A stretch of 64,000 nt of DNA, from positions 372,001 to 436,000 of the forward strand of contig JAPEUQ010000019.1 of assembly GCA_027946365.1 (NCBI GenBank). Reading direction: 5' to 3'. The position numbers and the translations under genes are program-made. Origin of the DNA: Kalmusia sp. IMI 367209 (Eukaryota; Ascomycota; Dothideomycetes; Pleosporales; Didymosphaeriaceae). Within the stretch, counting starts at the first letter, position 1, and every line of letters starts with the position of its first letter. Below, piece after piece: positions 1 to 11,766 of this stretch. The notes under the pieces are model-generated. The model searched no databases, had not been told where the DNA came from, and saw only the letters and a list, made by a program, of their open reading frames with translations.

Positions 1-1403
1 GGCGACTCCCTTGGGAAGCTTCCCGGTCAGTCTCAAGGCCCAGCAACAGCAACAGCAACAGCAACAAGCGTCTCTACGCAAGCGAGCCTTGTTGGAAAGT
101 CAGAATGTCAACACCACTGGAGTCGCTGCCGCCCTTTTCCATAAAAACGGGGACAACATCGACAAGACGATTCTTGCAGGGCACTTTGCGGCCACTGACA
201 AAGATGGTCAAAATATTACCAATGTTGTCATCATCGACAACAATAACGCTACCACTGGGTTTGGCGATGAGGTGGATTCAAACTCGACATTCGTTGCTCT
301 CGGGTTGGCCGGCGATATTCTTTTCGCTGGCGGTGTAGTCACTGGCCAAATCGGAGATAGCAAGGTTGCGGGAGTGGTTGCATACGACCTCGCCAACAAC
401 AAGTTTCAAGATACACAACCACCTGCGCTCCAAGGTACCAACGTCACTGTCAACGCTATTGCTCCCAGGCGCAATTCCCAAGACGTCTACGTAGCTGGCC
501 GATTTGAGTCAGCTGGACAGTTGAGTTGTCCGGCTCTCTGCGTATGGAACACCGAACGCAACCAATGGAACACTCCTGGTGCTGACATTTCTGGTGTGGT
601 TACTAATCTCTTGTGGGTTTCTGACACCAAAGCTATAGTCGCTGGTAACCTCACCGCTGGTAACAACCAGACGAAGATTTTCACCTATGACTCCACGAAG
701 AGCCAATTTCAGGAACTTGCCGGAGCTCGCGATCTTCCCGGCCCTGTGGACGCCCTTTGCCCTGCCAGCAACGACGGGTCACAACTCTGGGCTGCCGGCA
801 AAGCTAGTGATGACAGTAGCTTCCTGCAACGATTTGACGGCGCTAAGTGGGTCTCGGTGGACAGCAAGTTGCTCGGTTCAAACACCATCATTCGTGGCCT
901 ACAAAATCTGCCCCTGAGCAATGACCATGAGAAATCTGAACTGCTTGACCAGAACCAAGATCTCCTCATTCTGGGACAAATCAACATAACGAATTTTGGG
1001 ATTGCATCTGCAGCTCTTTTCAATGGTACCGCGTTGACACCCTTCCTGCTTTCCACGACTGCACAGGGCGAAGCAGGCAGCTTGTCCAAGGTCTTCGTGC
1101 AAAATGAGAATTTCTTCCAAGGCGGAGGTGAGTTTAAGTTAAGATTTAATCCTCTGCTGGTGCTGACAAGCTATAGGTAAACGCCTCGCCCTTGGTTTCA
1201 TCGTTCTCATTGCTCTCGGTATTGCCCTTGCTCTCACCTTCCTGCTCGTCGTTGCTGGTATCCTTGTCGAGTGGTATCGCAAGAGGGCAGCGGGTTATAC
1301 CCCAGCCCCGACATCGTACACCGATCGCATGGGCAACGTAGGTCGCGTACCACCGGAACAGCTCTTCGGCACGCTTTCAGGACCTCGAGCCCCGGCAATA
1401 TGA
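1..1403 (+). CDS. RAX2: Rax2-like cortical polarity marker, C-terminal part (5' end outside window)
   Basis: Partial gene, already open at the left edge in the frame of base 2. Two exons are visible, <1-1127 and 1177-1403, with intron 1128-1176 (GTGAGT...TATAG, phase 1). The visible product has a short polyglutamine run followed by a long extracellular-type region with many N-glycosylation sequons and repeated GRF/AAG beta-propeller-like segments. The last exon encodes one hydrophobic membrane segment (about 25 residues, LGFIVLIALGIALALTF core) and a short cytoplasmic tail with YTPAP and PPEQLFGTL. That tail after a single transmembrane helix is characteristic of fungal Rax2, a cell-end/bud-site landmark glycoprotein that anchors polarity proteins at the cortex. 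The intron joins the ectodomain to the membrane anchor, and without it the protein would lose its anchor. The true start codon lies upstream of the window. Confidence 0.88.
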
Positions 1404-2400
1404 GCAAGAACATGAAAGGATCAGCAACTCAGTCAAATATTGTACAAATCTAACCCAGTGCCGAACCTCAGGACGGACACTAATGGCACTGACAGTTGTC
1501 CGGGCCTTCAGTCACGTCTACAGTCACATTATCTAGTGACCAACTCTTCACTTCTTGTCGATCCTTCTTCCGAAGCGGTCTGTTCAAACGACAGCCCTCT
1601 TTTCGACACACCTTTTTAACATGCATGGCTGGCGTTCATTCGGTTCACATCCGCTCGCCTACCCGAGCCTTTTTATCTAAAAGCATAGCGGATACCCCTC
1701 GCTTTTTCCAGTTATCGGACTTGGCTTGGTTAGTGGGGAAATGCAGGAGCGTGTGTGGTGGATGCAGCGGTGGCAGAGTTGTGTGGAACTTTTCCCTTCC
1801 GTTCGGATTTATTTGTTCTTGATACCACTACTGCTTTAGTGAGCGGTTGAAATGTTTTTCTCTTTCTTTCCTTTGACCTGAGAGATCTCTCTTTTCGTTG
1901 CGTCTGGTGTGCTGAGGCGAGCCTCAATGTACAGGTAATGTGTACACATTCTAGTATTTGAGTGGGGACGTAATGCGGGGGCTGTGGCGGTCGGCTGGGG
2001 ACCGGCAGCACGTGGCGTGTGGGGAAGGAGCCGCGATGAAGGTGATTCGGAAGGAGGTGAGGTGAAGGGGAGGATGTATATTTTAGGATGTATGTAGTGA
2101 AGGAGCGTGAGGCGTGGGGGTGTTAAGTCAATGCAGTTAGGTGAATGAGATTAGTCTAGTGCACACCTGTGCCCCTCAGCGTGAGGCCATGTCGTGACGT
2201 CCAAGATGAGTGGGTGCAGTGAATGCGTAGGAGACTGGCGACGCATGGACAGGGAAAAGAAACTGGGCCGATTCCAACCGACGCCAGATTTAAATAAAGA
2301 AATTCCCATCTTTCATCTCGTAAATAGAAAATACACACCGTCCACTCATCGCAAGGACATCAACATCAACATCCGATCCCACCAGCATCATTTCTATCAT
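1404..2400. other. Convergent intergenic region between RAX2 and CFT1
   Basis: Roughly 1 kb between two convergent genes, so it should hold two 3' UTRs. It has pyrimidine-rich stretches near 1,840-1,900 and purine/G-rich stretches near 2,020-2,130. Short open frames here have no recognisable domain and are not called. No RNA gene or repeat was seen. Confidence 0.6.
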
Positions 2401-5400
2401 TCACGCGCCACTCCTCCGTCCAAACAACCCCCACCCCGCAAGCACCTCCCTCTCCCCCAAAACACCCACTCGTCTCCACCTACCTTCCCCAGCCCCTCCC
2501 TCTGCCTCTGCCACCCCAGCTCCCCACCGCATAACCAGATTGCCATCCAGGACGCCCTTCGCGACGCCGCCGCCGCCACCCACGCCCTCGCCCTCAGCCG
2601 AGGCCCTGAACGCTCTGGGATTCAGCCCGCAGGCGCTGTCCAGCGTGTTGGCGAGGTACGTCGTCAGGCCGCTGAGGCGGCGGTACGTGTTCTCGCCGAG
2701 GGGCGTGAGCAACGCGACGGTGCCCGAGGCCGAGGCGTGCAGGATCTGGTGCTGGGGCGCTGGCGACGAGGGCGGCAGGTCGTCGATGGCGGGGAAGTCG
2801 GAGGTCGAGGGCATGGAGAGGGCGGAGGTGAGGAGCGTCATGGTCGAGGGAAAGTGACCTGTGTGGAAGGTGGATTTGTGGAGGAGGCGGAGGCCGCCCA
2901 TTGATTTGGGGTCTGGGTGGTAACTTGTTAGTATGCTTTGGTCGTGGGGGGAAAGGGGAGGAGGAGAACGTACTGTCCGGGTCGAATTGCAGGATTTGCA
3001 GGTTCATGTCTGCGTCTGCGATTACGAGGCTGAGCGACTTCTCGAAGGGGAGGAAGTCGCCTGCGAGGACTTCGAGGTGGTGTTTGCTGCGGCCGAAGAG
3101 CATCATTTTGTAGGGCTCTTCCTGTTATTTGTTAGTCGATGGAGAGAAGTTGAAGAAAGAGGAAGGATTACCGTGTAGCCGGTGAACCAAAGGCCCTTGA
3201 AGGCATCGCCCATCATGAGCATGCCCGTCTGCGGGAGCGTCTTCAGCAGGGTGACGTAGCACTGCATATCCATGAAGGCAACGGGCAGCAACGTGCCGTC
3301 TTCCTTGAGGCCTCGAACCATGCACTTCTGACCCTGCGCCATGATCAGGAAGCCCTGGGTTCCGAGCTCCGAGACTGCGGACACGGCTCCCTTGACCTCA
3401 TCTTTGACTATGAGTCTTAATTTTCTGTTCGTCTCGGGCCGAGCTGGGTCGGGCACGACGGTGATGACTTCGAAGATGCGTATGCAGCCCTTCGTAGCCA
3501 AATCTTCACCGTGGACCGTAGAAGTGCCGACAGCGATGAGCTGCTTACGCTCGTGGGTAGTCTCGGAAACTTCCAGGTTGAGTGTCTTGATACATAGGAT
3601 GACTTCTTGTGGGTCGAGGACGTGGGTGTCGATCAAAGACCACGTCTTTTCGTCAATGACCTTGATTACGCCTTGTTCGACGTGAGGCTTGAAGGTTATA
3701 TCTATAAGTTTGTTAGCGTACTGTTGACGTGGAGATGGGGTGTACATGCCTTCTGGCTTCCACTCGTAATGATATGTATCGTCTTTGAGTAGGTACTCTT
3801 CCGGCTGGCCTGTGCCGATAACATATAAGCCCCGCGGATGGTACGAAAACGCGTGTATTTCGACGTCCATTGGCATCCTGCGTGCTGCCCATCCTAAATG
3901 GCCGTAATGAGTCTGTGCAGGCAGCTGCGAGATTCTCAAGGTGTCCTATCGGGTATCAGTATACCGGAATCTAGAAGAATATCGGTATACTCACATCTGC
4001 ATCAAGATAAGCAAAACCTCGCTGGCACGCAGAAGTGTGGAACCGGGTTAGCCCTTTGACTGCCTTGCCGTGCAAGCCGACTACGCGGGGCGCACTCGAT
4101 GCTTCCTTGAGTATGAACGCAGGAGACGTGCCCTTCTGGAATACGGTGCTGTAACCGCAAACATTATCCAGGGCTACCAGAGTGCTCTTTAGACCTGGAT
4201 CGTCTGCCTTCGTCTCAAGCTCGTCCGTGTATTTGGGTAAGTGCTGTTGGGAAAGCTTTATCCATCTCAGATTCTTAGTCCAAGGATCAGATGCTGCTCT
4301 GGAGGGATAGTGGAAAGCCTTGTAGATTACGAGATCATCGGTGGAGGTACGGACCTATACAATTAGTAAACATCAGAAATTCGAGGAGAAGGACTCCCTA
4401 CAATCAAGTGAGGTGAACGCGACGTTGAGTCACCAATGTCGGCCGCGATAATCTCAGTAATGGTTGCTTTAGACGTGCTGCGTCTGGGATAGTATTCTGA
4501 AGTCAGAAAAGGGGGGAAGAAGGCCAAGCCTTCAGCAACGTAGCTCGGCTTGCTCATGTCGGACATTGCAAAAACCTACTGCGGTGAGCATCTATATTTG
4601 GTGGCAGCTAAGAGTATACATACGTGGAGGCCTCCTTCATGCGTCGAGAGGAAGGCATATACCTCATCGAATGCCGACGACCTGAAGAGCGATGCAGACA
4701 GCCATTGGGTCGAAGTAAGCCCGCTGGCTTCTACATCTTCGACTTCATCACTACCACTGGCTTTATATAATTTGACACTAGAATTGTCTCGCAAGACGAG
4801 AAGGTAAGGATCTGCGAAGCAGGCGTTGAGTATGCGAAGTTCTTCGCCACTCTCTTCATCTTCCATGGTGATGATTTGATCCATGTTCAGTTCTATTATT
4901 AATCAGACTCTTTGCGAAGCATCACAGGAGCGATTCACTTACCAGAGTCATATGTTCTCACCTCACTCTGCATGATCTGCACAATCTTGGTGCCCTTGGC
5001 TAGCGTACCAACACTCAAGGTTGAACCTTCTTCTCGTTCAAAGTCGCCTTTAGTAGTCTCTTCTAGTTCCTTGCCACTGACTTCATACACAACTGTGCTC
5101 TCACTGCCATCTTCATCCGTCTTGCTGACGATCAGATACTGGTCGTAATCTGCACCTGAAGCCGTACTAGCCTCTATATCTTCACCGGCATCCGCTGTGT
5201 TTCCTGTACGTGGCGTTTTTCGAGCATGTACAGCCCACAGTCCCCTCGCGGATGATAAGTCGGTCTGAGCGAGGTTTGTTGGTTGAATTTCGCGGTTCAG
5301 TGCTGTTATGGCGCCTGCAGCCCCTCGGCCGTGGGCAAGCATGATCTCTCCTGTGTTAGGATATTGTGCTGCTGCATCTGTGTGTAAAACAACATCGCGT

Positions 5401-6950
5401 ATCGGGGCGATGCTAGGGAGAATGTCATGGGTTCTAAACGTGTAGGTGCCCGGAGCAGTGGGTTCAGCGGCGGCTGCAGTGATCTTCTTGACCGCCGGTG
5501 CTGTGTCGTTATAGAGGTCATCGTCAAGATCATCGACCTCTTCATCCTCTTCATCTACCGACATGTCGTCGTCGAAGCCTGCCTGTGACTGCTTTCTGCC
5601 TAGGGAGCCAAATTTACCCGCAGCTACCCAACCCAACAGGACCGAATCGCCGTCCTCGCTGCCGACGAAGATTCTACCACGCCCTAAATTTGTCACACAT
5701 GATGCTGCCGAGCTTAGCGCCTGACCACCATGATCTGCAGCAACGCGTTGGACAGTCATCCCTGATACGGTTCTCCCATCTAGTGTAAAGGTCAAAGTAA
5801 GCAGTTTGCCATCATTTAAGACGAGAAGCACATCGCCCGTGTCTTGCGACAAAATCTCGGCAGCGCAGCCTTCAAGATGTAAAGCGAGCTCCGACTGGTC
5901 TGTCAGTGGAAACGCGGTGCTTGTCTTTGCGAACTCGTTTATAGCCACTCCATTTGTCTTCCCAGCCTGATCCACATGTATGATCTCGTTACTACCAAGC
6001 AACAAGGCTCCGCCGATAGGCAAGGGGAGAGGCACCACTCGTGTAATATCGTAAGGCAAGCCCTGCACGGATAGGAGGGTTGTAGAAGCCTTCTGTTCGA
6101 GATCGAGGGTAAAGACGGTGTAAGTCAAGACGTCTTTCCTTTCGGCAAGCAAGGCCGGCGCAGTGGCTTTCGAGGAGGCGATAATGCCGAAGGTGGGCTC
6201 GCGGTATTCGTGCAAGAAGGCGAGGTGCACAGGATGGGTCAAGGTAGGGTCGAGATGCGTCAAGGGCAGCACAAAGGAGGAAGAGTAGGGCGTATTTTTC
6301 TCGTTATCTGCGCCATTGGCGTCTTGCATTTTCGCATCTCTGGGGGCGTCGATATCAGAGTCATACTCGTCCTCGACCATGTCCCGCTGCCTGAAGGGCA
6401 GGATGGCCAAGTTATGCACGCCGAATTTGAGGGCGGCGCATCTGCTGCTGGGGTCTGCCGTCAAGAAGTTATATGTGTCTTTGAGCTCAGTAGACCACGG
6501 CGCAATCCCAGGCAAGTCAGGATTCTCATAGTAGTGTATTGATATGGTATGGAGGTTGTATGTCTCCGGGTCCCATTCCACTAAGCTGAGCTTTGCATCC
6601 CGAAAAGCCACCAGCAAAGCCTCCGCCCTCGACTTTGTGTTGAGTACCTTCACCCGCGCCAGCGATATGACGGTGCCGGCGAGGGGAAACTCGCCGACCA
6701 GTACCAGCTTCGTCGTGTTCTCTGAGCGCTGTACGGCCACATCCACCGCCTCGGTGTCTAGCATTGCGCGAGCATTCTCAGCGACCGCTTCGTTGCTCAA
6801 GGGGACCTCGGCGACGGTCAATTTGAGTTCAAAGATCTGCAGCAGCGAGTTCTTTGCGACGACCAAGTTGTTCGCCCGGGGCGCGAGGAAGGGGAGGTTG
6901 ACGGCATGGCTGACGGCCGTCGGCGGCGCGATCTCAGTGTAGCACTGCAT
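2401..6950 (-). CDS. CFT1: Cleavage and polyadenylation specificity factor subunit Cft1/CPSF160
   Basis: Seven exons on the minus strand: 6950-4943, 4892-4624, 4575-4402, 4354-3995, 3945-3172, 3121-2974 and 2912-2401, joined by introns of 46-61 nt, giving 1,414 residues, the usual size for fungal Cft1. The N terminus ([17 protein letters not shown]) is the family start. It is followed by the Mms1_N-type beta-propeller region, an acidic linker ([19 protein letters not shown]) and the CPSF_A C-terminal propeller, with the motifs [25 protein letters not shown] and [19 protein letters not shown]. Cft1 is the scaffold of the nuclear cleavage/polyadenylation factor, where with Pfs2 and Yth1 orthologues it recognises the poly(A) signal region. 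Every junction restores conserved residues, which supports the model. The last about 60 residues after [10 protein letters not shown] are glycine-rich and poorly conserved. It is divergently arranged with the cobalamin transporter gene. Confidence 0.95.
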
Positions 6951-7312
6951 GGTCGAGTAGTGCAGCAGTCCTCCTGCTCGTCATCTCGGGGCGGCGCGGG
7001 CGAGAGATTGTGTGTTGTCGGCAGCAATTGATCTTCTGCTGTTGCGCGGCGTCTGGTCGCGTCAAAGAGCTCCACCACGGAGCACTTTTTAGCGGCGGAA
7101 GCTTGGATCGTGCCGCGGCTTGCGCTCACAGTTGCTGTCGATCAAACAAACGTCATTGCCGTCGCTGGGTCCAGGCTTCATAACCTGTTCCCTCGACGCG
7201 TGCATCGGAATCGCCTCTATATTAGAAAAAGTGAGCTTCAGTATATTCATCAGTCACCATCAAGACTAATAACTCGTCTATAGTTTCCAGTCGCCGCTAC
7301 CGGTCCTCCGCC
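6951..7312. promoter_or_regulatory. Divergent promoter CFT1 / LMBD1-like gene, with probable 5'-UTR intron
   Basis: Only 362 bp separate the two start codons, so both promoters must lie here. A good intron signature lies in the 5' leader of the rightward gene: donor GTGAGC at 7231, a CTAAT branch-like site near 7267, and acceptor TATAG ending at 7283, about 30 bp before the ATG. No TATA box is evident. Confidence 0.5.
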
Positions 7313-9127
7313 ATGGCGCTCATACAGACGAGTCTGATCTGGGTTGCCTACGCCGTCGCAATCGTGCTTCTGCTCGCAATTGCGGCCATCTTCGTTTTCC
7401 TGTACCAAGCACCCCGAGACCGCGCCGCCTCTGTCACGACAGTATGCATCTTCACGACTAGTGTCCTCCTAGCCACGGTGCTGCTCATGCCCGTCGACGT
7501 CGCTCTCGTCTCCTCCACCTCTCTCTCTAGTCAGGGCCGTAAGAAGAGCTGGGCCACGCCGGAGCGCGTCGACAGCATCCTGTACACGCTAAAGATCGTC
7601 TACTACACACTCTACTCTCTGGATGCTTTGCTTTGCCTGCTCGTGGTGCCTTTTACCTACTTTTGGTACGAAGAATATGATGAGGATGCCGCTGAACACG
7701 GCGAGCAGACCGCTAGGCAGAGACTTTGGGGCGCCTTTAAGTATACTATCGCCTTCCTCGTCTTTGTCGTCGTTATATTTCTCATTGGCTTCTTCGGCCC
7801 GTTCGCGAGGCAAGCCAAGGACGACGATCGCTTGGACCTCGACTACTTCAAGCATCTCCTCTCCGAAAACCGTACGTTGCAAGTATCTGCTTTAGGCTAC
7901 ATCTAACATGTAACAGATGGCGAGCGCGCATTGTCCTTTGCATTGGGTTTGTTAATGCTCATCGGAACCGTCCTCTTTGTCTTGTATACTGGTGCTGGCC
8001 TAGCACTCCTTCCCGTGGCCATGATCAAATCCGCTCCTTCTGTTTCCGCCCCAACGCTGGCCGCAAACACGGCATCGCAACTTGAGTCCAACCGCGAGCG
8101 CCAGAGACAGCTCGAGGGCCGCAATGAAGGTCGCAATGGTGGTCTAGACTCTCGAGATAGACGCGAACTTGAAGCTTTGGTCCGCGAGGAGAGGACCCTC
8201 ATCCGTCGCGAACGTCTCGCTGCAGAGTCTAGCGGTGAAGATCGACATTGGCTCGTCAAGACCTGGATCAAGATCGAGGCCGTCTTCCGACCCCTCAAGC
8301 TTCTTGGCGGCCTTATTCTGATGGTGCTCGCACTTCTCATTTTCACCAGCATGCTCATCACTGGAGTTGACAAGGCCAAGAACTCCATCTGCAAGTCCCA
8401 CTGTGGCTACATCCTCGGCCACATCAACATCTTCCAGCCCCTGAACTGGATCTTGGTTAAATCCTCCAAGGTCTTCCCGATCGACTATGTCCTGTTCTTG
8501 CTTTTGGTGCTGTTCTTCTTTTGCTCCTCTGTTGTTGGCATTGCAACTGTCGGTATCCGTTTCCTCTGGCTCACCATCTTCAAGATCCGAAAAGGCCACA
8601 CCTCGCCTCAGGCGCTTCTCCTGGCAACTGTTCTGCTCAACCTCATTGTCCTCGCCATTAACTACTCGGTTGCCATGGTGGTAGCACCGCAGTACGCAAC
8701 CTTTGGCCCTCAGACTTTTTGCGATCGTGAACCTCGTCATCCAGGTGAGCAACCTAGCTGCGCCGAGCACGAGTCCGATATCAAGCCCTGCACCGAGATC
8801 GCCACGAATCATTATGCCAAGGACGTGTGCACACCAAGCATCCTCAGCACCTTCATCAATCGTGTCACCATCAATTTTCCGTTCTTCGGAGTGGTGTTGT
8901 TCTGGGCTCAATTTGCTTTCTTAGGCGTCTACTTGATTGTGTTCCTCACAACACTTTTCAAGACGCCGAAGCTTGACCAAGAGCAACTGGATCGCGATTT
9001 GGAAGAAGAGGAGGAAGAGGGTCTCCTTGCAAGCACTGGGCGGCGATTCAATGCCACCTGGCAAGACATCACAGGAAGGGCGAAGAGAAACTATGGGACA
9101 ACCGAAACTAACGGTGAGAGGGATTAA
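7313..9127 (+). CDS. Probable lysosomal (vacuolar) cobalamin transporter, LMBR1/LMBD1 family
   Basis: Two exons, 7313-7871 and 7917-9127 (intron 7872-7916, GTACGT...AACAG, phase 1), encode 589 residues. The protein has about nine hydrophobic segments: a cluster at the N terminus ([20 protein letters not shown] and on), a charged arginine/glutamate-rich loop around residues 250-310 ([15 protein letters not shown]), then further helices ending near residue 545. The acidic C-terminal tail includes [11 protein letters not shown]. This matches the fungal LMBD1-like family annotated as probable lysosomal cobalamin transporter. Filamentous fungi usually lack B12-dependent enzymes, so the transported substrate is uncertain and the name reflects homology only. 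The ATG at 7313 lies in a CCGCC context and is the first in frame after the probable leader intron. Confidence 0.9.
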
Positions 9128-10018
9128 GCCTACCATTGGGAAAGCATTGGTCAATGTGTCAATTTCTCCTTGCATTCATGAGTTAGGAAGGGATAGTGTA
9201 TAAGGTACATTCGGTAAGCACACGGTTGGGTGCTATTCGGGTTTGGGACTCGGTTCATGATACCTACATCTACCGGCGCTGGGCGTTCTACATGTTGTTC
9301 AAATTAATGTGTTGATACAATGGCGTTCTTTGCAATGCTCTGATAATTGCAGTGCTTTCAAAGCTAACGATACACAAGAGATGGGAATGGTATGCTCGGT
9401 TCTCGCATTCGCTGCAACCGTCTTGTTTGGAAGCGTGAAAACACATGGTGAACGTGGCTTTCTCCTTGTTGGCTCAAATTCTCCAAATACCCCGGCCTTC
9501 TACTTGATATAGCCTTTTTGCCCCTGTTTGACATCCTCTGAGTCATCAAGTCTGTCTTGATCGGCGTATGGCTCGCTGCTTGAGCGCCACTTATACAGCC
9601 ACTTGTGTTCACACAGTACCTTTGGATTTCTGGAAAGATCCCGACAGCCCCATCCCATTTTGTTTTGGTCATGCTACATTCAAAAATGTCAATCGCGGCC
9701 CGCGGCCAATTCAACTCTTATCTTCGCCGCTGTTCCACTGACCACGCGTTGTCGAGCGCCGAAAGGGTCAGCTCGCTCTTGTGCGATCAACTGCCTTCAC
9801 TACCCAAAACAGGCGCTCATTTCGCTCCCTAGAGTGATACGGCACACGTTCCGCTCTGTCACCTATTGGTCTTCCTCGAAGACACTGAGGGGCTCAATCA
9901 TTTGACTCTCTCAACGCAGCTCAACCTTCGCACAACGTAGAAAGGCACATACATCTGTCTTGTACCGCTCTCGACGCATACCTCTTTGGTGTATTTGCAA
10001 CTACTACTCGTCCCTATC
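9128..10018 (+). other. Intergenic region after LMBD1-like gene
   Basis: About 890 bp holding the 3' UTR of the transporter gene and the region upstream of a degraded F-box gene. Open frames on both strands are short and look non-coding. No repeat or RNA gene was recognised. Confidence 0.5.
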
Positions 10019-11766
10019 ATGGGGGGCTCTGATGTTTCGGGGGGTGCTCAGTATGGCAAGACGGCGACGCCTGGCGGCAGTGACCAAAGGTACGGTATAC
10101 CAACTGCACTCCGGTGCCTCTGCCTCTTCATATCCCTTGCTACACCTCTCATCAAGCATATATTGCACTTGCAAGCATGCTCTCTTCGTGTAACTCAACT
10201 GACCACAGCTCATGCTTCACGCAGCTGCTCCACACGATGAGAGCTAATAACTACACTTGCAGTCAAACGAAAGACTAACACAGCACTAGCTCGACGGTTC
10301 GCATTACTTCTTTTCTCCGCAGAGCTAGCCAAGATCTCGGTGCCACAGTCGAGGATCAGACCGTCGTCACAAACGTTGAGACCGACGAGGATGCTGCTGC
10401 TAAGGCACCTGAGAATCCGACTGCATGCTTGCAGGCGCTGACAGCGGAGCTTCTGGCCCGAGTTGCCCATCATCTCCCACAGAAGGCGTTGTTGAACTTG
10501 GCTATAGTCAACAGGAATATCTCCACTATCATATTTCCTTTCGTGCATGAAATTCCAGGCTCGCAGGGAGTTTGCGCTTCGGATCACAAGTGGCCCAATA
10601 CTGGGTAAACTAGTGAAAAGGCTCGTTTTCAGTCATACTTTCCGCAGCCCCACGGCACACCTGCGGATTCCATATCCAGCCATCAAACGCCTAGGAAACG
10701 TGCTCGGGGTCGCAAACGTCCCTCGCAACTACGATGCTATGACCTTAAAGGATCTTTACCTGATGACGGTAGTCATGCACGCTGCAAGTGAAGTCGAAGA
10801 ACTGAGTATCGAAGACGCTTCTGAACGCGCTGTGTCTTTGCACGAACGCAACCAGGTGCCATGGCTCACTCAATTATTTGAAGCTAGCACAAATATACAA
10901 TCTACATTGGCGATAAACCCCTTCACAAGTCTCAAAATCCTCCGCATCATCATCTCAGAGCCTGTCCAACTGAGAATGCACCCTTCTAGCTTGGCGCCTG
11001 TCCTAGTGCTCCCTCCCTAGAATAGCTATCGCTGAAGCGCTTCGTTGCAATCGATGCCACTGCCTAGTGGCCAGTTGGGCCGAAGGACTCAAACATCAAA
11101 AAGCTCATCTTAGAAGACAGTTGCCTCTCTTGGTGAGCTGCCACACAATTCCTTTACTCATGTAAAGCCCTCGCGAGATATGCGTACGAATACACCACGG
11201 ACAAGGCCGCGTCACCTCAACGAATCGCACTGGCCCAAACGCAATCTCTGGACCCCTCTCTCCAGGACCGACCTTGGACAAGCCTTGCAGCACCACAAGA
11301 AATCGCTTCGAGGGCTCAAGATATCTTGCCCGACGGTCGGTTCAAGGGCTTCCCGCTTCGTTCCTGCACACGCCTTCCCAACCGACATCTTAGGCTCTTT
11401 CGGCGATTTCGACAAGCTGCAGCACCTCGCTGCGCCCTTGAACGCGCTGGTTCCCAATGCGGTTGGCGAGTCATACCTGTCTGACTGCCTACCGACTCAA
11501 CTGATGCGTCTCATCATTCAATGTGATGTCAGCGCGGAGCTCTCTTAGCATTTGTGTGGGCCCAGTATCAAGAGCATACTAGATTCAAAGGTGGTAAAAG
11601 GGTCACGGCTGAAGATGGTGAATGTTATCCTTGGATATGGCCCCTCGGTGGAAGACTGGGCCTGGGTGGGGTTAGGGCGCTTGCTGAGGAGAAGGGTGTG
11701 TTGTTTTATGTGTCTCGGAGTGATGGGCATGAGCTTGGAAGGCTGGTGGCTGTTAATCGAGGATAG
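10019..11766 (+). pseudogene. F-box protein pseudogene
   Basis: An ATG at 10019 opens a short exon (to 10089) that can splice with an acceptor at 10283 into a frame encoding an F-box: TAELLARVAHHLPQKALLNL at about 10438-10497. The coding sense then jumps frame near 10530-10547, where the F-box frame runs out and the sense continues as KFQARREFALRITSGPILGK in the next frame up to a stop at 11018-11020. It resumes in further frames at about 11030-11125, 11180-11548 (LGQALQHHKKSLRGLKISC) and 11554-11766. Family members read through as one protein of roughly 500 residues, so at least three frame changes separate the blocks. This is best read as a decayed F-box/LRR-type gene. Alternatives are unrecognised introns or assembly errors at one or two of the breaks, but not plausibly at all of them. 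Confidence 0.65.

Noticed and set aside
8144..8911. 255-codon minus-strand open frame inside the LMBD1-like gene
   Set aside because: Antisense shadow of a well-supported membrane protein exon.
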